64,000 bases of DNA from Pycnopodia helianthoides (taxonomy: Eukaryota; Echinodermata; Asteroidea; Forcipulatida; Asteriidae), in assembly GCA_032158295.1 (NCBI GenBank), contig CM063257.1, positions 15,716,332 to 15,780,331 of the forward strand, read 5' to 3'. Below the pieces are notes generated by a model. It was not told where the DNA came from, ran no database searches, and worked only from the letters and a program-made list of their open reading frames with translations. The stretch's first letter is position 1, and each line of letters starts with the position of its first letter. This document shows positions 12,801-27,000 of the stretch, piece by piece. The translations under genes were made by a program, and so were the position numbers.

Positions 12801-15800
12801 GAGATTGGTGTCATGTTGGTGTAATACAGAGCAAAACCAGGCAAAAGCACTTGATAAGAAACTATACAGCGCATTTTTCATTTATTTACCGTGTAATTAG
12901 CTTCAATTCAAAACCGAGATTGGTGTCAAGTTCATGCAATACAAAGCAAAACGAGGCAAAAGCGCTGGCGGAAACTGCAAATTCTAAGCAAATGGGTTGA
13001 AAAATCTTTAACTGTACATGTAGTCTGGGCCAAGACTATGTGACAAGACCATCCAAATCTAACAGGTTGTGATCGCTATCATTTATGGCAATAAAAATGT
13101 GGGCTGCTCAAACTTCCTGTAGGAAAGTAAAATGCACAGTTTACTAGAATAGTGGGCTACTTCACAAAAAGCTTTAGTGAAAGACATAAAAGTATGTTTA
13201 AAGGTATTGTACAGGATTGGTAAGGATGCAAAAATATTCATTGTTTAATTTTAGTCTGAAAGCTGACACTGTTTATTATTATTATTTTAATTTGAACTTT
13301 ATTTCCAAATCCAAACACAAGAAAGTTTACAACAGAAAGAATGAAGGGGTCTATACATAATGCAGAATGAGATGAAATATAAATACAAAAAGCTTGGAAG
13401 TTTGTTTGTTTGTTTGACAAGACCATCCAAATCTAACAGGTTGTGATCGCTATCATTTATGGCAATAAAAATGTGGGCTACTCAAACTTCCTGTAGGAAA
13501 GTAAAATGCACAGTTTACTAGAATAGTGGGCTACTTTACAAAAAGCTTTAGTGAAAGACATAAAAGTATTTGAGACATTTTATTTCTCTTGAGGAATGTT
13601 TTATTCTTGTAGCTTGCATTTAACAATTCGTGTAGCTTGCATAATTATTTTTTTTATACATTGGTACTAACTAAGTATGACCTTTGTAATCAGTGAGTTT
13701 TTAGAATGGAACTTTGCATATTTTTTTTTCTAACAAATCTCTCCTTGTTGCGGTACCTATTGCTAAAACATAGGATTCAAACTACCTCTAGCTACCGGGC
13801 AATCTCGTTGGCCTAGTTGTTAAGCATCTGCTTTAGAATGGCAAAGGTGTGGGTTCAAATCCCACCCAAGTAATAAGCCTGGTGAATTGTTTTTACTGAA
13901 CTGGGGAAAGCACTGAGTTTCCAGTGCTTATATATTCGGTGTTAGTCAAAATAAAACAATTAATATTCTTTATCCCCGATGCAAGGTTATCCGCTATTAA
14001 ATCTTCCCTTGTGGTTAATTACAAATCCTGTACAACAATAGTTTCCAAAAATAACTGCACTTTGCCTGAACCACATACCGTATTGTTTCAATGCCCACCA
14101 ATAAATGGAAGCCTTGAAAATCCATGTTTAAAGGTATTGTACAGGATTGGTAAGGATGCAAAAATATCATTGTTTAATTTTAGTCTGAAAGCTGACACTG
14201 TTTTATTATTATTTTAATTTGAACTTTATTTCCAAATCCAAACACAAGAAAGTTTACAACAGAAAGAATGAAGGGGTCTATACATAATGCAGAATGAGAT
14301 GAAATATAAATACAAAAAGCTTGGAAGTTTGTTTGTTTGTTTGTTTGGTTTATTTCCATTTGCAAAACTTGTAAATACATAAAATAAGAACTGTTATAAT
14401 AGTAATAAAAAAATGTAATAAAAAAAAGTACAAATGGAGGGTAACATCCAGAGGAGGTATAACCCTCTGTAGTGGATACCCAGACTGCTATTGGTTTCTA
14501 ATATACATGTGTATATATATATGACCATCCTTTTGTCCCCACACATAAACTCTGATTGGTTCTTGGCCGCCCCAAACCAATGTATGGTTGATCACACAAA
14601 ACATGAACACTGTCTCGACTATTTTGTCAGCTCTACCAATCCTGAAAACATGAACACTGTCTGCACTATTTTGTCAGCTCTACCAATCCTGTAAAACATA
14701 AACACTGTCTGCGACTATTTTGTCAGCTCTACCAATCCGTAAAACATAAACACTGTCTGGGACTATTTTGTCAGCTCTACCAATCTGTAAAACATGACAC
14801 TGTCTGCGACTATGGTCAGCTTCAACAGTATACTAAATGTTACATGTAGACCCGAACCATTTAATTTACAGCAGTAACATGAGGGAGGGGGGGTCGTATA
14901 AGTTCAATGGTGTTTATTTCCTGTGTAACTATTTTGCCAGCTCTACCAATCCTGTAAAACTTTAACACTGTCTGCGACTATTTTGTCAGCTCTACCATTC
15001 CTGTAGATACCTTTAACTAACTAAAGTTCACTGGGTGTTTATTTCCTGTGTACATAGGTTTCCCAGCTTGCTGATGGTAGAGGCTGTGGCATTGGACGAA
15101 GGTTACGCTCCATATCCTGTGTAAGCAGCCGAGGAGAGATTGTCGACAATGATCAGTGTCTAGAAAATCAAGGTGAAACAATCCACATGGGGTAACATTA
15201 GGCTCTACACTGGACCTCTGGGTCCAATTTCATAGAGCTGCTTAAGCAGAATATATTGCTTAAAAGTTGTCTGCTTAGCCGAAATGATCAGCAGGATACC
15301 AGTCACAAGTTGTACATGTGACATGATATTTTTGGCTGGTGGTCTTATTCTGGTATACTATAAGCATAATTTTATTTTGCTTAGCTACTTTTTCGGCCCA
15401 GCATAGAGCTCATTAAGCATTTAAAAAAAAATTCTGCTTAGCAAAAATAAGTAGGATACCAGGCCAGTGGTTTTAGCATCGGGCCAGAAACTCAAGACTT
15501 AACAATTCAGTGGATCCATTTTAACCGTAGACCCCACCCCAAGTGCCAAGAAGGAAATAAAGCTTTCACCAACCCACCCACTTCACCCCACCTGTACATC
15601 CATGTGTACATGATCCTGTCATACCAACAAATTGCCTTTTAAAGGCAAAGTATACCTTTGGTTTTTGGAACCGTTTGATTGTTTTAATGCTATATAAATG
15701 TAGATTTATACAATAAAGATAACCGTGAAAATTTAATTTCAAAAGGTGGTAGCGTTTTTGAGATATTGCCAAAAATCTGGAGCGGTTATGTCCACACTGG

Positions 15801-18032
15801 AAGAATAATCCGCAATTGGAATACACAATCTGAGAAACGTTTCTGACAGAAACGCCTCTCAGATTCAAACTCTGAAGTGAAATTGTTCTCAAAATGCTTT
15901 ACACTATCGAAAGCTGCTTTACTTCTAATCAAGGAAGTTTTTATTGCCATTAATTTTAAGGCCCGTGCTAAACGTCGCACTTTTGCCGTGTCGAACTCAA
16001 ATAATTAGAAAATTATGAATACAATTTGATAAAAGAGCGACGTTTAGCGCAAACTTTTGATTTAAATTCGACTCTGCTGTGTAGCACGGCATTTGTACGA
16101 CGTGGTGACAAACGCCGCTCTTTTACGTGCAAAAATCATTTGAGTTCGACACGGCAAAAGTGCGACGTTTATCACAGGCCTAAGAGTGATTACCAAACGT
16201 ATATACCTTCCCTTTAAAGGCACTCCATCCGGCCAAGCGTATCAGTGGTTTCAGGCTCCATTGGATTCCTGTATAAGCAAACCAATTTCTTTAAATTAGA
16301 TATCTTCCAAGGTTTCTTAAATCCAGGCTGACGAAGCAGATTTGTTATCCCTCATCATCAGTGAATTGTTCAAAAGAAACTGTAAATAATGAGAACGAAG
16401 TCCTTTCAGGCCATGTGTAAATGTCTGTATGCATCCTTACACTAAACACGTCACAAGGTTTTTCTGTGAAGAGGTAAACCTGTTTCAGCCCCAGGAGTTG
16501 GTGGCAACGTGCCCCTGGTGACAGTTGATTTGGGTTGACAGCCCAAATCAGTTAAGTGTAGCCCATCACCTTGAAGTGGCCATCCAGTCTCATTAAAAAA
16601 AATATTTTAAGCAACCAAGTTACTTTTGGCATTTAAAAACGTAGCACGCAAAGTGGCACGTTTACCAACTTTTATTTTCTCTTTCTTTTCTAATCTTCTC
16701 AACATATATTTAACTTTTATTGAAGTACATTTAGTTTGGACAATCAAGTGATTCTATCGTCTTAAAGGCAGGATATACTTTTGGTGTATATCCCAAGATA
16801 TGCATAAAATAACAAACCTGTGAAAATTTGGGCTCAATTGGTCATCAAAATTGCACGGAAACAATGAAAGAAAAAACACCCTCGTTGCATAGAATTGTGT
16901 GCTTTCAAATGCCTGAAAAAGGCTTCGTGCCTGAAGCCTTTCTCGGATTCAAATATTTTAGAGAGAAATTACTTCTTTCTCAAAAACCACATTAATTACT
17001 TCAGATGGAGTCATATACTATCAGCAGCTCTCAGTTGTGAATTAACAGAAACAAAGATTTAAATGGACAAGTTAAAAAAGCAAGAGTTTGTTTAAGAAAA
17101 TCAACAACAAAAAAGGAAGTGCACAAAGAAAGGGACAAGGGGAAGGAAAACAAAATTGCTACATTCTATATATATCTGCCTAATCCTTTCTTGCCCTCTT
17201 GCGTTACTCGTTACGGAAAAAACAGCCATTTCCCTCTTTAACTGCGTAACACAGGAAATATTTATTCTAAGGGTAAACAACACTTCAAAATGCAAAGGTC
17301 GTGGGTTCGAATCCCACCCGAGTAATATGCCTGTTGATTTTTTTTTCTTCACAGAACTAGGGGAAGTACTGACACATCGGTGAAAGGGTAAAACCAAATA
17401 AAATTCTATATCCCCGGTGCAAATTTAACGTCTATTAAATTGTACCCGCTGCTAAAATATAGGATTCGAATTGCCTACCGGGCAATCTCGGTGGTCTAGA
17501 TGGTAAGACATCTGCTCTAGAATGGCAAAGGTCATGGGTTCGAATCCACCTGAGTAATATGTCAGTAGAATTTGTTTCCACAGAACCCGGGGAAGTACTG
17601 AGTATTCAGTGCTTTACACACATTGGTGAAAGGGTAAAACCAAAAAATACTTCAAAATGCATCAAATTTTCACACCACAGATCCGCGGAAGAAGGCATCC
17701 CAGCCGCCGCCCGTCGCTGCCTGCTCCCTACCATGTGACTGCAGAACCTCTACTTGGTCAGCGTGGGGACCCTGCTCAGAGACCTGTCGGCACCGGTCTG
17801 GACCGGTTCGAACCGGTCTGCAGACCCGCACCAGGGAGATTCAGACGTTGCCAGAGAACGGTGGAGTGCCGTGTCCGAACCTGATGGAACAGAGGGAGTG
17901 CCAGGGAGACATTTTGCCCGAATGCCCCCGATTCGAGTGGGTTGCAGAGGTAAGAGTTTTGTTCTTGGCATACCATAAAAAAGAAAGAACCTTTATCAAT
18001 TCACCTCCATGCAAGGCCTCAAATCATTCACT

Positions 18033-18084
<52 letters not shown>

Positions 18085-21000
18085 TTTGCTGCTGCTTCTG
18101 CTGCTGCTTTTGCTGCTGTTCCTGCTGTTACTACTGCTACTGCTGCTGTTGCTACTACTGCTATTCCTGTTGCTATACTGCTGTTCCTGCTGCTGCTACA
18201 TTGCTGCTGCTGCTGCTGCTGTTCCTGCTGCTACTGCTGTTGCTGCTGCTGCTGTTGCCCGTGCTGTTGCTGCTGCTGCTGTTGCTGCTGTAGCTACTGC
18301 TACTGCTGCTGTTGTTGCTGCTGCCTATTTTGTTGTGGTTTATTTTTTATGTTTTCATTTGTGGTAATTCTGTTGCTGATGATTTTCGCTATTTTATTTT
18401 TGGTGTCTTCACTTCTGTGTCCCATATCCAACGACGCCAAAGGGATGCAGACAAACCCTATTTTTTCTGTATTCCACAAGCTTTTTCATGATAAAGAATT
18501 TGCAGTGAAGTTAAAAACGAGAAGTCCCCTCGATCCACTAAGCAAAAGTAGCAGTCCTGGCCGCTTTAAGTATAAGCGGACTTAGTAAACAGTTCTTTTC
18601 AAAACTATAGTAATCTAGCTCCAGAAATCTACTCTGCGGTAGTAGATTGAATAGCAAGACAAGCTCTCAAGAACAAATGTACACAGCAAAGTAGACACAT
18701 ATTGTGTTTCTGCAAACTGATTACACTGTAATCTTTGGCGTGTAAGCCACAGCTTATTCGTTGATTTTGGCCCTAAGAAAAATGTCTGCGGCTTATATGC
18801 TGTGCATTTTTTAAAGAAAGATCGTTTGTAGAATATTATAGATGAAAAATATTAGAGATGGGGTGTCGTGGCCGAGCGGATAAGAGCACCGGACTCAAGC
18901 TCTGGTGTTTCTGTTCAGCAGAGTGTGGGTTCGAGTCCTGGTCGTGACACTTGTGTCCCTGAGCAAGACAGTTAACTATGATTGCTTATCTTCACCCTGG
19001 GGTATAAATGGGTACCTGCGAGGGTAGAGATTGATATTGTGTTTGAAAAAGCTTTCAGAGCGCCACGGCAGCTCGGGGCTGTATACTCCCTAGGGAGCTG
19101 AGAAAGATTACAGGAATGCTATTGGCCCAATGACCAGGGCACTAATGTAAAGCGCATTGATACGTTATTGTAAAATGCGCTATATAATTATTATTATTAA
19201 AAACACTCTTATTTTTGCAGATTTTATATTCTATATAACGATTTCAACAATGATCGATGGTGTTACCTTCAATGCATTTTTACTTCAATGCAACGCAACT
19301 CCCACTTTGTGGTGATGTAAAATGACTGATGTGCCGCCCGCCATGCCGCCTGCCAGTCACTGTACACCACAAAGGACCGCCCAGCGTATAAGCCGCATGC
19401 AGTCACCGCTGGGGCTTTTACGCCGGGCGGCTTACATGTATACACTGACACCTGAATCTTATTTCGACAATTTCTGCGCATTGCGGCTTATACACCGGGC
19501 GGCTTATACACTGAAGATTGCGGTACATTTGATGTCAATTATTGTTGTCAGTATCAGTTTTTAAGTTCAAATTAATTTTTCCGATCGTTTTTTTTCTCCT
19601 TTATCATTCAGGAGTGGCAACGATGTACGTTAACACTCGACAACGAGGGACTGTGTGGAGCAGGAAGGCAGAGGCGTCAAGTGTATTGTATTCAGGAAGG
19701 AGATGAAGGCTACATTCCTGTTAGTGAGGAGGCTTGCATCACTTCACGTAAGTAACTCACATACATACATACTGCTGGGAAATCACACATAGTTCTATAG
19801 GAATTGATTATAGATTTATCAGCTATTGATTATCAGTAATTGGCATTAGGAACACAATGTAATGTATGCAACGAAAGGCTCGCACGTGCAGCGCGCCGCA
19901 CCTGCTATGTGATAATATTGATACGTGTGCGCATTGTAAAGAACGTTGTGTTTACATCGCGCACCAGCTTGCACAGATTCTTGTTCAGGAAGTACGTCAT
20001 GCGTGCAGTGCTTGCAGTGTGAGTGTGATGCATGATGGGACTGAGCATTAACGTTAACGATACGTTTGCCCATCCCAGCGCCTTTGGTTTTAAGGCAAGG
20101 CGCTGGGGACGAGCGAAGTTGTTTGCCATGCTACACGCTAAAACGCTGCCTTATTAACTAATGGATTTTATTGTAAATGTTTTGATCGATTGTTATGTTC
20201 TGTATTCTTAGTAAAAGCATGCTGTGTTAGTGTAAAAAGCTGTTGAACATAACAAGTGGTGGTTCTTGCTCTGATCCCGAAGTAGTTGGACCTGGCCGTC
20301 CAATTGTTGGAAATAAGTAGTTGAACCACACAGATTCGGTCCGTGTTTGCTAATTTCTAATTCACAAGCAGACGAATTCACAACAATACATACATAGAAG
20401 GCATTTATGAAGCGCCACTACATCAAGATAGCAGCCCATTAGATTGGGTATAAATCATTTTTGATACACTTCTCGACTTTTGCATAAAGAGTCCTTCTTG
20501 ACTTATTGCATAAAGAGTCGGATTCTCTGATGGAGATAGTGAGTGCGTTCAAGGTATGGGGAGCAAAATGAGAAAAAGTGCGACTTAGTGATGCAGACTT
20601 GAGAAGCTTGACAGAGTTTGGTACTCACAAAAGAAGAAGAGCACAGATTTTGAAAGAAGTCAAAGTGCATTGTTTGCCAGTTTATAGACCATTCATAAAT
20701 ACCTGGGACAGTTTATCCATTCTGATTGGTTCGAGAGGAGACCTGGGCCCAATTTCATAGAGCTGCTTAACGGCCGATTTTGTGCTTACTGTGCGAGTTT
20801 CCATTTCATAGCGCTGCTAACCGTAAGCAAACGAAAAGGCATGCTAACCTTCCAGTGCTTACTGTATGAAAATGAATGACGCAACAATGCAAATCCAGGG
20901 TGAACGCGCAGACTGGATGCCTAATTTTCTTGTGCTTAAGCAAATTTTTCTGTTACAATAAGCACAAACATTTGCTTACTGTTAAGCAGCGCTATGAAAT

Positions 21001-24000
21001 TGGCCCCATGTGGCCATGTTTAAACGTGCGATATAAACACAGAGAGAAGTGATTAAACATCACCTGACCTTATTGAGTTAAACGAGGGCGCTATCAGATG
21101 ATTGCGCAGAGCGTGCACAGTTCCCGGTCCAAATTAAGTTGGTAGGTCGCATATTTGGCATGCGCAAGTTTTGCGTGCGATAGTTTTAAACTTGCGCAAG
21201 GAGCTGCTCAGTGCTCAACATTTACACAATGCAGTCGAGGTCAGCTGAGGCTAAACTGTCAGATTTGTTCTCAACATTTTAGAGTTTTTTGATATTTTTT
21301 ACTGGAAAGCTGTTTATGAACATGGGAATCAAAGTGTGTTGAAGAGGTTTTAAGGTAGTTGTTTAAACACGCTGAGGCCTGGTTTTTGATAATTTTACCT
21401 CAACTTTTTCTCGGTAAAATGAAACAACCAGTTTAAAGGGAAATACTCCAGTTAGAATAAGAAAAGACCGGACGAGAAAACCAAAAAACAGATTTGATTA
21501 TATGGTTTTTGAGGCCTTGCATGCTGAGGTATCATTGTATATTCAGTTTGTGGTAACACCATGTGTATATCTACTTTGCTGTGTAGATTTTTCATTCTTT
21601 AAAGAACTTGTCTTGCTATTTGTTCTACTACCGCGGAGTAGATTTTCAGAATTTGGGAGACTTCTAAGTTCTGAAAAGAACTGTCCTGCTTATTAACTAT
21701 ACTACCTGGGTGGAAGGTAGGCAATCGGCCAGGACTACTACTTTCGCTTGGTGGATCGTGGGGACTTCTCTTAATTAACTACACTGCTGCGGAGTGAGTT
21801 CTTTTTGGTCTCAACTGGCTTACAGTCTCCTGACGATGACTAGAGCAAGCTAGTTGAAACATTGAAACCAAAAAGAACAAATAGCAAGACAAGTTCTCTT
21901 AAGAACTACACAGCAAAGTAGATATACACTTGGTGTTACCGCAAACCGAATATACAGTGTATGTATAATATGCTCAGCAGCTTTGTGGACTGTTTGGGGT
22001 TAGGGTTATTAACTGCAACTGCAAACTTCTCCAAATTAAAACCTGTTCACCGCACTTTGAATCCCTTATTTAAAATTTGAATGGAGAACTTCTCCCTCAA
22101 TCCAGCCCAATAAAATTTCACAGTAGGAAAAAATTGCTTTTCTTTTCCTCAGCCGTCAATTCCTCCCTCCACCAGCCCCCAATGAAAAGAGCATGCTGGG
22201 TGGACTGCCCCGTTGACTGCCAGCTGGGTCAGTGGCAGAACTGGTCCCCTTGCTCCAAGAGCTGCGAGGAGGGTGTCCAGATACGCTCCAGAGAAGTCCT
22301 GGTGGCCGCTGCGTTCGGCGGGGAGGAGTGCGGACCGTTGGCCGAAGCTAAGGAGTGCGAGTTTGTGGAGTGCGCTTGGTGGCATACTTGTAAGAATATG
22401 TCTGTCTTGTTAATAGTGATAATAATAAATAAGTTAGGATTTGAAACTTTGCATGGTGGAAGTATAACTAAGAGAGGTTTGCGGTAACACTGTGTTAAAA
22501 TCTCTTTTGAGTAGTGTTGGTTCTGAAAAGAATCGGTGGTTAACGACTCAACGTTTCGATCAGTATGCTTTGATCGTCTTCAGGAGAAAGCTGGACTCTG
22601 TTGCTGGATGCTGCTTATGTACTGCCTTGTAGGGGATTAACTGGCAGTTGGGCTTGGCTCTGTGGTGCACAAAGGCGGGAACAGGAATCATAAACAGTTA
22701 TAATAAAAACATTATATTTTATTATTATAGAATAACTGTACTTCTTATTAACACTACAGCAAGATGGACCAGCTGCAAGCTCAATCACGGCTTGACGGAC
22801 TGCGGCTCCGGCCTCCACGCGCGTGTCCTCTACTGTATGAGCGCCCTCGACCAGGTTGTAGACGACGAGTTCTGTCCGGGTTCAGAGCCGCCCTGGCAGG
22901 AGACCTGTAAGATTCCCTGCCCGACCGACTGCGTCATCTCAGAGTGGTCGGACTGGGGTCCCTGTTCCAAGACGTGCGGCAAGAAAGGAGGCATGCAGAT
23001 GAGGAGCAGACAGATTCTGGGTAGTTCTTTATGTCTTTATCCTACACTTGCCGTAATCTTTGGCGCAGAAATTGTCAAAACAAGATTCAGGTGTCAGTGT
23101 ATAAGCCGCTCGGCGTATAAGCCGCAGCGGTAGCCGGGCGGTCCTTTGTGGTGATGTACAGTGACTGGCGGGCGGCACATCAGTCATTGTACATCGCCAC
23201 AAAGTGTGAGTTGCATTACATTGAAGTCAAAGTGTATTGAAGTTAACACCCTTGATCATTATTGAAACCGTTATTTAGAATGATCTGCAAAAACAGAGTG
23301 TTTTTTTCATCTAGAATATTTTACAAACGATCTTTTTTCAAAAGCGTATGTTGGATTTTGTTCTTTAATATTAACACATCGTCGTATAAGCCGCCCAGCA
23401 AATAAGCCGCAGAATAGAATTCGGTAGCATAGAATTAGAACCCAAAGAATTCTCTGTGCGATTTTTTTTGTTTTTTTTGTTTAGCAATGCTCAAGTTTAC
23501 GCAAAACAGTACAACAAACATAGTATACATACCATAGAAAAAACAAAGAGGGAAAAACAGACCATCCGGTATTCTGGTATCTTATTTAAAAAAGGTAATT
23601 TTTAAGATCAGTCCACTTATTATCAAATTTGTACAGGTTGTTGTTGTCCAATGCAATTTTCTTTTCAATGTGTAGGGAAACTTAAAGGAACATTACAGAA
23701 TTGGTAATTGTAAAGTATACTTTTGGTCACAGATTTACATAAAACTTACACGGTCTAATGATGATGATAGTAGAAAACACCCCTAGAAATATTTCTGTCT
23801 GAAATGCCATATTTGATGAGAAATAAATCAAACTAATTTCCAATTGGAGTTTATCGCTCATGAGCGTTTTATTCATGCATTGTATAACACATGCAAATTT
23901 GTAAACGGTTTTGCACTATTTTCTCGTGACCCAGATGGCCGATCGATCTCAAATTTCTACAAGTTTGTCAGTTTATGGTGGATTACATAAAGTGATTACA

Positions 24001-27000
24001 CTGCCAGCACTGTTTTGTTAGCAAAAACCAATTCTGTAACGTTCCTTTAACTAAGTTCAGAAAGGAGTTCATTAGGCTTTTTGCTCTTAAATTGACACTA
24101 TATAGATTGCTTTCATAGCCAAAATGATGAAAAACAATCAAAACAAACTTTTTTTTCATTGTTGTCAATTATTATTGTTTGTTTTGCCATGAACTTTACC
24201 ATGTCCTTCAACCTCCCTCCCTGCAGCCTATTCCGATCTTGAAGAGGACTCTTGCCTCCCTGAGACAGAGCTGACCCAATACAGACCGTGTAATCTTCAC
24301 CTCTCCTGCCAGACCTACACCTGGCAGGTAGGAGCGTGGGGCGAGTGCTCGGTGAATGGAACCGCTGCAGGAGAATGTGACCGAGGTGCTGGGATCCAAT
24401 ACAGAGTGATATCCTGTGAGAAAGAATCAGGTGAGGCTAAAAATAATAATAAAGAAGTCTTATCTGAGAAACGTTTTCGTGCAGAAACGTTTCTCAGATT
24501 GAAACGTTTTTGAATGCCTCTCTCTAAAACCACACCCTTTTAATGGCGTGTCGTGGCCGAGCGGATAAGAGCACCGGACTCAAGCTCTGGTGTTTCTGTT
24601 CAGCAGAATGTGGGTTCGAGTCCATTACATGGTACTATGTAAAAGAATAGGTCTTAGACTTCAAAACGTAGCTCCACAATACCTTGCAGAAAAATACTGA
24701 ATGGCCTGGTTTGATTGGCAGCATATTGCGCCACCGCACCTTGTAAACCATTACATTGTACTATAAATGCATAGGTCTCATACCTCAAAACGTAGCTCCA
24801 CATACATGGCAGGTAAAAATACTGAGCGCCTTGTATCCTTTGGCAAAAGGCGCTATATAAATACAGTTATTATTATTATTATTATTATTATTATTTAATG
24901 CAGGCGTCAATTTGAAGCCTGGACCCACCCTCCTCAGAGGTCGCAAAATATCGACGCCGCTTCGACGCCGAAGCCTGAGTCCAATAATTTGTTGTTATAG
25001 TGAACCCGTAATGCTCATTTTTAATAATTGGGTGAAGCGTTACCTATAAAATTTATGAAAAGGGTGAAGCGTTGACGAGCCTTATTTGTGTTTGGTTATG
25101 TGACATCGAACCCACTAATACATTGGTGCCGAAAATATGGCGTGGCGTTTCAAACAACTGTTGTGATGCAATCTTTAAAGATGGCCTTTTTTGAAATTCG
25201 GCGAGCCAACTTGGAATTTGCGTGCGCGCAATTTTTTGAAGTTTGCCCACACAATCTAACATCGCGCGCCCCGCACCACCTTGCATCCTGGGGTGTGTTC
25301 CACTTGTGCAAACATTGCCAAGTTTGCGCACGTTTGCCACCGATCTCATTTCGAGTGGAACGAGTTGTGCGCCCCTAATGTTGGCGAACGTTAGCAACTA
25401 GGCGAACTAGACTGGTCCCCTGTCCTTATCAGCAAGGAAAGACGTCAGATGTTCAGGCTAGAGGCGATCGCGAAAAACTGAAAAAGTGAAGCTTCACCTA
25501 TGGAAATAATTCAAAGGGTGAAGCCTGGACTAACACATTTGCTGATAGAGTGAAGTGGTGGTGAAATCCTGACCTTTAAATAATTGGCTTGGGTGAAGAA
25601 AGGTGATGACGTGAGGAGGGTGGGTCCTGGCTTCAAATTGACGCCTGCAGAAGCGCTTAGAGGCTGGCCTGCAGTAGGCGCTATACAAATACGCTATATT
25701 ATTATTATTAAACAAGTACAGACAACAAACAAATGAAAGTTGTATTGTCTTTTATTGAATATTAAGTAAAAGAGCATGTTGTTTATTGAAGTTTGAGACT
25801 AAAAAGTTGCATCCCCTTAAAGTGGTCCCGCTCCGGCCACTTCCCAGATTGTATCGTAAACTCGGGTGTGATACGGAACTTACAAGTTGAATGGCCTCTG
25901 ACTGGCACCCTGAACAAAGACATTGACAGAATAGTGAGACCGCCAACATTTGGGCTAGATAGCTCAGTTTGAAGAGCGCCGGAACGATGATCCGGAGGTC
26001 ACAGGTTCAAATCCCGCTCTCGTCAATTTCTTTTTTTTTCAACCCAAGATTTTGTGTTTGTTTTTAAGGCGTAGCACAAGATGACAGTTTCTGCGATCGT
26101 TCTTCAAAGCCGGCCGGAGTCCGTTCCTGTGAGGCTCCTTGCCCGGTGGACTGCAAGCTGTCCCCTTGGAGCAGCCTCTCTGAGTGTAGTCAGACGTGCG
26201 GTGTGGACGGACACAGGATACGGTCTCAGAGAATTGTCCAACTCTCTGCCAACGGTGGCGCTTCGTGCCCGAGTGATACCAATGAAGACGGTAATCGAAA
26301 ATGACGTAATCCTATCATAGAGGGCTTGTATGTAATTTACTCTGGAAAGCAGGCCAGAGGCCAGTAGATTTAGTGTCGGGCCAGTAATTTTTGACCAGAC
26401 AAGTCCAGCAGTCTTGTGTTTTTTAATTGAACAATAACGAAGAATAATAGAGCATCGGATTCAAGTTCTGGTGGTCGAGTCATCGGGATGTGGGTTTGAA
26501 TCCTGGTCATGACACTTGTGTCCTTGAGCAAGATGCTTTACTATAATTGCTTCTCTTCACCCAGGGGTATAAATGGGTACCTGCGAGGGTAGAGGTTGAT
26601 ATTCAGTTTGAAAAAGCCTTCAGAGCGCCACAGCAGCCCAGGGCTGTATACTCCCCAGGAAGCTGAGAAAGGTCACAGGAATAGCATTGGCCCAATGACA
26701 AAGTCACTAATGTAAAGCGCATTGATATGTTACTGTGAAATGCGCTATATAAAAACAAGTTTTTATTACTATTATCACGATTCGGTTAATGGTAAAATGA
26801 AAAATATCATTCTTTATCCCTGATGCAACTATTACATTTATTAAATCAGAAAATCAGTTGTAAACACTTCATTCCTCAGACTCACACTTAGTACAAATCA
26901 CCTCAATTTCTTCACTCGCAGGTGTAATATTCAAAATGGAGTCATGTGACCATCTCCCACCCTGCTACAGCTACCGATGGAATGCTGGGAACTGGAGTGA

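Larger units (their letters stand above)
3851..15057 (+). other. THSD7-like intron 1 (11.2 kb), repeat-rich
   Basis: Bounded by GTACAG and ACATAG. It contains SINE pieces, MITEs, a foldback element, a 1.1-kb minisatellite, duplicated blocks at 12736-14345 and a 47-bp tandem array. No exon-like sequence with TSR motifs was seen inside. Confidence 0.7.

Noticed and set aside
17848..18585. 245-codon frame with poly-Ala/Cys
   Set aside because: It reads through the exon 3 donor into the CTG tract; only its first part is real coding sequence.
18861..18950. Functional tRNA-Leu gene
   Set aside because: The tRNA-like head continues into a conserved SINE body and ATT tail and recurs many times; it is a SINE.
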